9,045 bases of DNA from the NCBI GenBank assembly GCA_947305585.1, contig CAMZDY010000043.1, forward strand, positions 1 to 9,045, read 5' to 3'. The notes beneath the pieces are model-generated. The model saw nothing but the letters and a program-made list of their open reading frames with translations. It did not search any database and was not told where the DNA came from. This stretch comes from an uncultured Verrucomicrobiota bacterium (lineage in GTDB: Bacteria; Verrucomicrobiota; Kiritimatiellia; RFP12; UBA1067). A program made the translations under genes and the position numbers. Below, piece by piece: positions 7,757 through 9,045 of the stretch (position 1 is the stretch's first letter; each line of letters opens with the position of its first letter).

Positions 7757-8555
7757 GCAGTCGGCCGGCCGTTGGCGCATCTGGAGCCTCTGGCTCGTCT
7801 ACCGTCTCTTCGGCAAACGGGCGGTGCAGTGGCTCCTGTGGCCGGTTTTCGCCTTTATCTATCCTTGGTGCAAACCTGCCCGCGCGGCCTTGGACCGGTA
7901 TTACCGCATCTTGGGCGTGAAGCCGCGTCCTTTCCGCCATTTGCTCGGTTTCGCGCAGCAGATGATGGACAAGACCGACGCCTGCACGCTCTGCAAGAAT
8001 CCTCCGCGCATGACGGTCACAGGCGATCCCGGCTGGGATAAGGGCGCGTTTCTGGTGAGTACCCATGTGGGCACGATCGAGGTGCTGCCCGCGCTGGCCC
8101 GGAAGGGACTGGCCGTGCCGCACGTCCACGCCTTCCAGCAGCTTTCGCACGATGCCGTTTTTACGAGTCTCTTTCTCCGCCATCTGAACGGACGCTTCAC
8201 CTTGCACGCGGTGGAGGATATCGGGGTGGAGACGGCAGTGGCGATGCAGGAAGCCATCCGGAAGGGCGATCTCGTCCTCATGGCGGGCGACCGGCTCTCG
8301 GCCGGCGAAACCGCCTCGCTCCGTCGCGATTTTCTGGGCCGCACTTGCCGGTTCCCGAAGGGCGTATTCGTGTTTGCCCGGCTGATGGAGGCGCCGGTCT
8401 ACGCCATCGCCTGCGTCAAGACCGGCCCGAACGACTACGAGGTGCACGCCAAGCGGCTGTCCGGCGATCTGCTGGACGGCTACGTCCGCTTCCTGGAGGA
8501 CGAAGTGCGCCGCCACCCCTACCAGTGGTTCCAGTTCTACGATTTCTTCGAATAA
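7737..8555 (+). CDS. LpxL-like lysophospholipid acyltransferase family protein (COG4261-type)
   Basis: This is a predicted membrane-associated acyltransferase of the HtrB/LpxL superfamily, which transfers an acyl chain from an acyl carrier (ACP or CoA) to an acceptor. The 272-residue protein has an N-terminal amphipathic or membrane-binding region (about 13-45, rich in Trp, Leu and Phe). The catalytic H-x4-E is in STHVGTIEV (H110, E115; family form SHLGNLEV). It also has MAGDR (D185, R186), RRDFLGRTCRFPKG (substrate-binding FPxG-like block) and the terminal YQWFQFYDFFE typical of COG4261. Relatives of this type sit beside COG4258/MMPL exporters in aryl-polyene and dialkylresorcinol clusters, and here too it overlaps the exporter's second half by 20 bases. 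No ketosynthase, ACP or dehydratase gene of such a cluster is visible, so the acceptor is unknown. The start ATG at 7737 has no ribosome-binding site and was chosen because it gives the family N-terminus and the coupled overlap. It is the last gene of the main operon; no strong intrinsic terminator follows. Confidence 0.88.
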   Translation: MWYRQSEQSAGRWRIWSLWLVYRLFGKRAVQWLLWPVFAFIYPWCKPARAALDRYYRILGVKPRPFRHLLGFAQQMMDKTDACTLCKNPPRMTVTGDPGWDKGAFLVSTHVGTIEVLPALARKGLAVPHVHAFQQLSHDAVFTSLFLRHLNGRFTLHAVEDIGVETAVAMQEAIRKGDLVLMAGDRLSAGETASLRRDFLGRTCRFPKGVFVFARLMEAPVYAIACVKTGPNDYEVHAKRLSGDLLDGYVRFLEDEVRRHPYQWFQFYDFFE

Positions 8556-8567
8556 CACACTTTCCCC

Positions 8568-8596
8568 TTGCTTTTTGGGTCAAAATATGGTATAAT
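8568..8596 (+). promoter_or_regulatory. Predicted sigma-70 promoter with extended -10
   Basis: In the AT-rich 49-base gap after the acyltransferase gene, a perfect -10 hexamer TATAAT (8591-8596) is preceded by TGG (8588-8590), an extended -10 element. A weak -35, TTGCTT (8568-8573), stands 17 bases upstream. The expected transcription start is about 8602-8604, directly before the ATG at 8605. This gap stands out sharply from the GC-rich flanks. The call rests on sequence match only. Confidence 0.7.
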
Positions 8597-8604
8597 ATAT
8601 AATA

Positions 8605-9045
8605 ATGAATGATAGATTGTTAAATCCGGATTATCGGGATATGGTCGAGTGCCTTCTGCGGGAGGGCGTGGACTTCATGCTCGTAGGAGGGTATGCCGTT
8701 GCATTGCACGGATGGCCGAGGACCACGTTTGATATTGACTTCTGGATTATGGCGAACCCCGATAACGCCAAGGCGGTAATGCGGGCGATAAAGGCGTTTG
8801 GTGCGCCATTGATGGAATTGACCGAGGAGGATTTCCACAAGCCGGGCATGGTATTCCAGATTGGCAACGAGCCGCAACGCATCGATATTATTTCCGCAGT
8901 TGACGGACTGGACTATGCGGATGCAGTCGGTCGAGCGGTAAAGATGAATGTCGACGGGATGGAAATCAAGGTTTTGTCGCTTGATGATCTAATCGTGAAC
9001 AAGCGTGCGTCCGGTCGTCCCAAGGACATTGCCGATGCGCTGGCG
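8605..9045 (+). CDS. MNT/AbiEii-like nucleotidyltransferase (3' partial)
   Basis: The frame is open from the ATG at 8605 to the right edge (147 codons, no stop), so the gene is incomplete. It encodes a small minimal-nucleotidyltransferase fold. VGGYAVALHG (27-36) is the nucleotide-binding GG motif, TTFDIDFW carries the two catalytic aspartates (D43, D45), and RIDIIS provides a third acidic residue (D94). The later LSLDDLIVNKRASGRPKDIADA block is common in orphan nucleotidyltransferases of the DUF6036/AbiEii-like group. Proteins of this kind modify nucleic acids or proteins with nucleotides, and some act in toxin-antitoxin or phage-abortive systems; no specific function can be assigned here. 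The preferred ATG at 8605 leaves about 26 residues before the GG motif, as expected; the ATG at 8641 is an alternative start. There is no Shine-Dalgarno sequence. Its codon choice is visibly more AT-tolerant (frequent ATT, GTA, TTG, GAT, TTT) than that of the operon before it, which hints at separate or foreign origin. No antitoxin or HEPN partner is encoded upstream; one could lie beyond the window. Confidence 0.8.
   Translation, partial: MNDRLLNPDYRDMVECLLREGVDFMLVGGYAVALHGWPRTTFDIDFWIMANPDNAKAVMRAIKAFGAPLMELTEEDFHKPGMVFQIGNEPQRIDIISAVDGLDYADAVGRAVKMNVDGMEIKVLSLDDLIVNKRASGRPKDIADALA

Noticed and set aside
8556..8590. Intrinsic terminator after the acyltransferase gene
   Set aside because: Only a weak CCC...GGG pairing around TTGCTTTTT is possible and it is not followed by a proper T-tract; not supportable as a terminator.
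1..9045. CRISPR array, tRNA/rRNA genes, insertion sequences, attachment sites or riboswitches
   Set aside because: No regularly spaced repeats, cloverleaf sequences, transposase motifs or long inverted repeats were seen on reading, and non-coding space totals only about 63 bases.

Overview
This 9,045-base window is GC-rich, densely packed bacterial DNA with every gene on the + strand. It reads as one long co-directional operon (window start to about 8555), a 49-base AT-rich gap, and then a separately promoted gene that runs off the right edge. No 16S or other diagnostic marker is present. A ClpC preceded by an McsA/McsB-type gene, a free-standing AICAR transformylase, ThrH, and a COG4258-type exporter with a COG4261-type acyltransferase together suggest a Gram-negative anaerobe, perhaps of the Lentisphaerota/Kiritimatiellota/Verrucomicrobiota side of the tree. 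That placement is a low-confidence inference.

Layout: (1) 1-842, C-terminal ATPase domain of replicative helicase DnaB, its 5' end outside the window. (2) 842-1675, a 277-residue protein joining an McsA-like four-cysteine zinc-binding N-terminus to only the C-terminal half of the protein-arginine kinase McsB; the kinase catalytic half is absent. (3) 1675-4122, full-length ClpC unfoldase with a recognisable ClpP-binding loop. (4) 4119-5423, AICAR formyltransferase without the IMP cyclohydrolase domain. (5) 5438-6037, ThrH (phosphoserine phosphatase/homoserine phosphotransferase). (6, 7) 6015-6935 and 6917-7756, the two six-helix halves of an MMPL/RND lipid exporter encoded as two overlapping genes. 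(8) 7737-8555, an LpxL-like/COG4261 acyltransferase. (9) From 8605, an MNT-type nucleotidyltransferase.

Genes 1-4 are joined by 1-4 base stop/start overlaps and genes 5-8 by overlaps of 19-23 bases; the only gap, before thrH, is 14 bases and holds a Shine-Dalgarno sequence. The eight genes are therefore probably co-transcribed and translationally coupled, although they serve replication, proteolysis, purine synthesis, serine/threonine metabolism and envelope lipid export. The proteolysis pair keeps the mcs-clpC neighbourhood known from Firmicutes. The exporter halves and the acyltransferase form a lipid or acyl-conjugate modification and export module like those in aryl-polyene-type clusters, but no synthesis genes are visible here.

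The item most worth a second look is the McsA-McsB(C-half) fusion next to clpC: it looks like a kinase-dead adaptor derived from an arginine kinase. Next are the exporter split exactly between its two halves, and the apparently leaderless nucleotidyltransferase gene behind a near-ideal extended -10 promoter.
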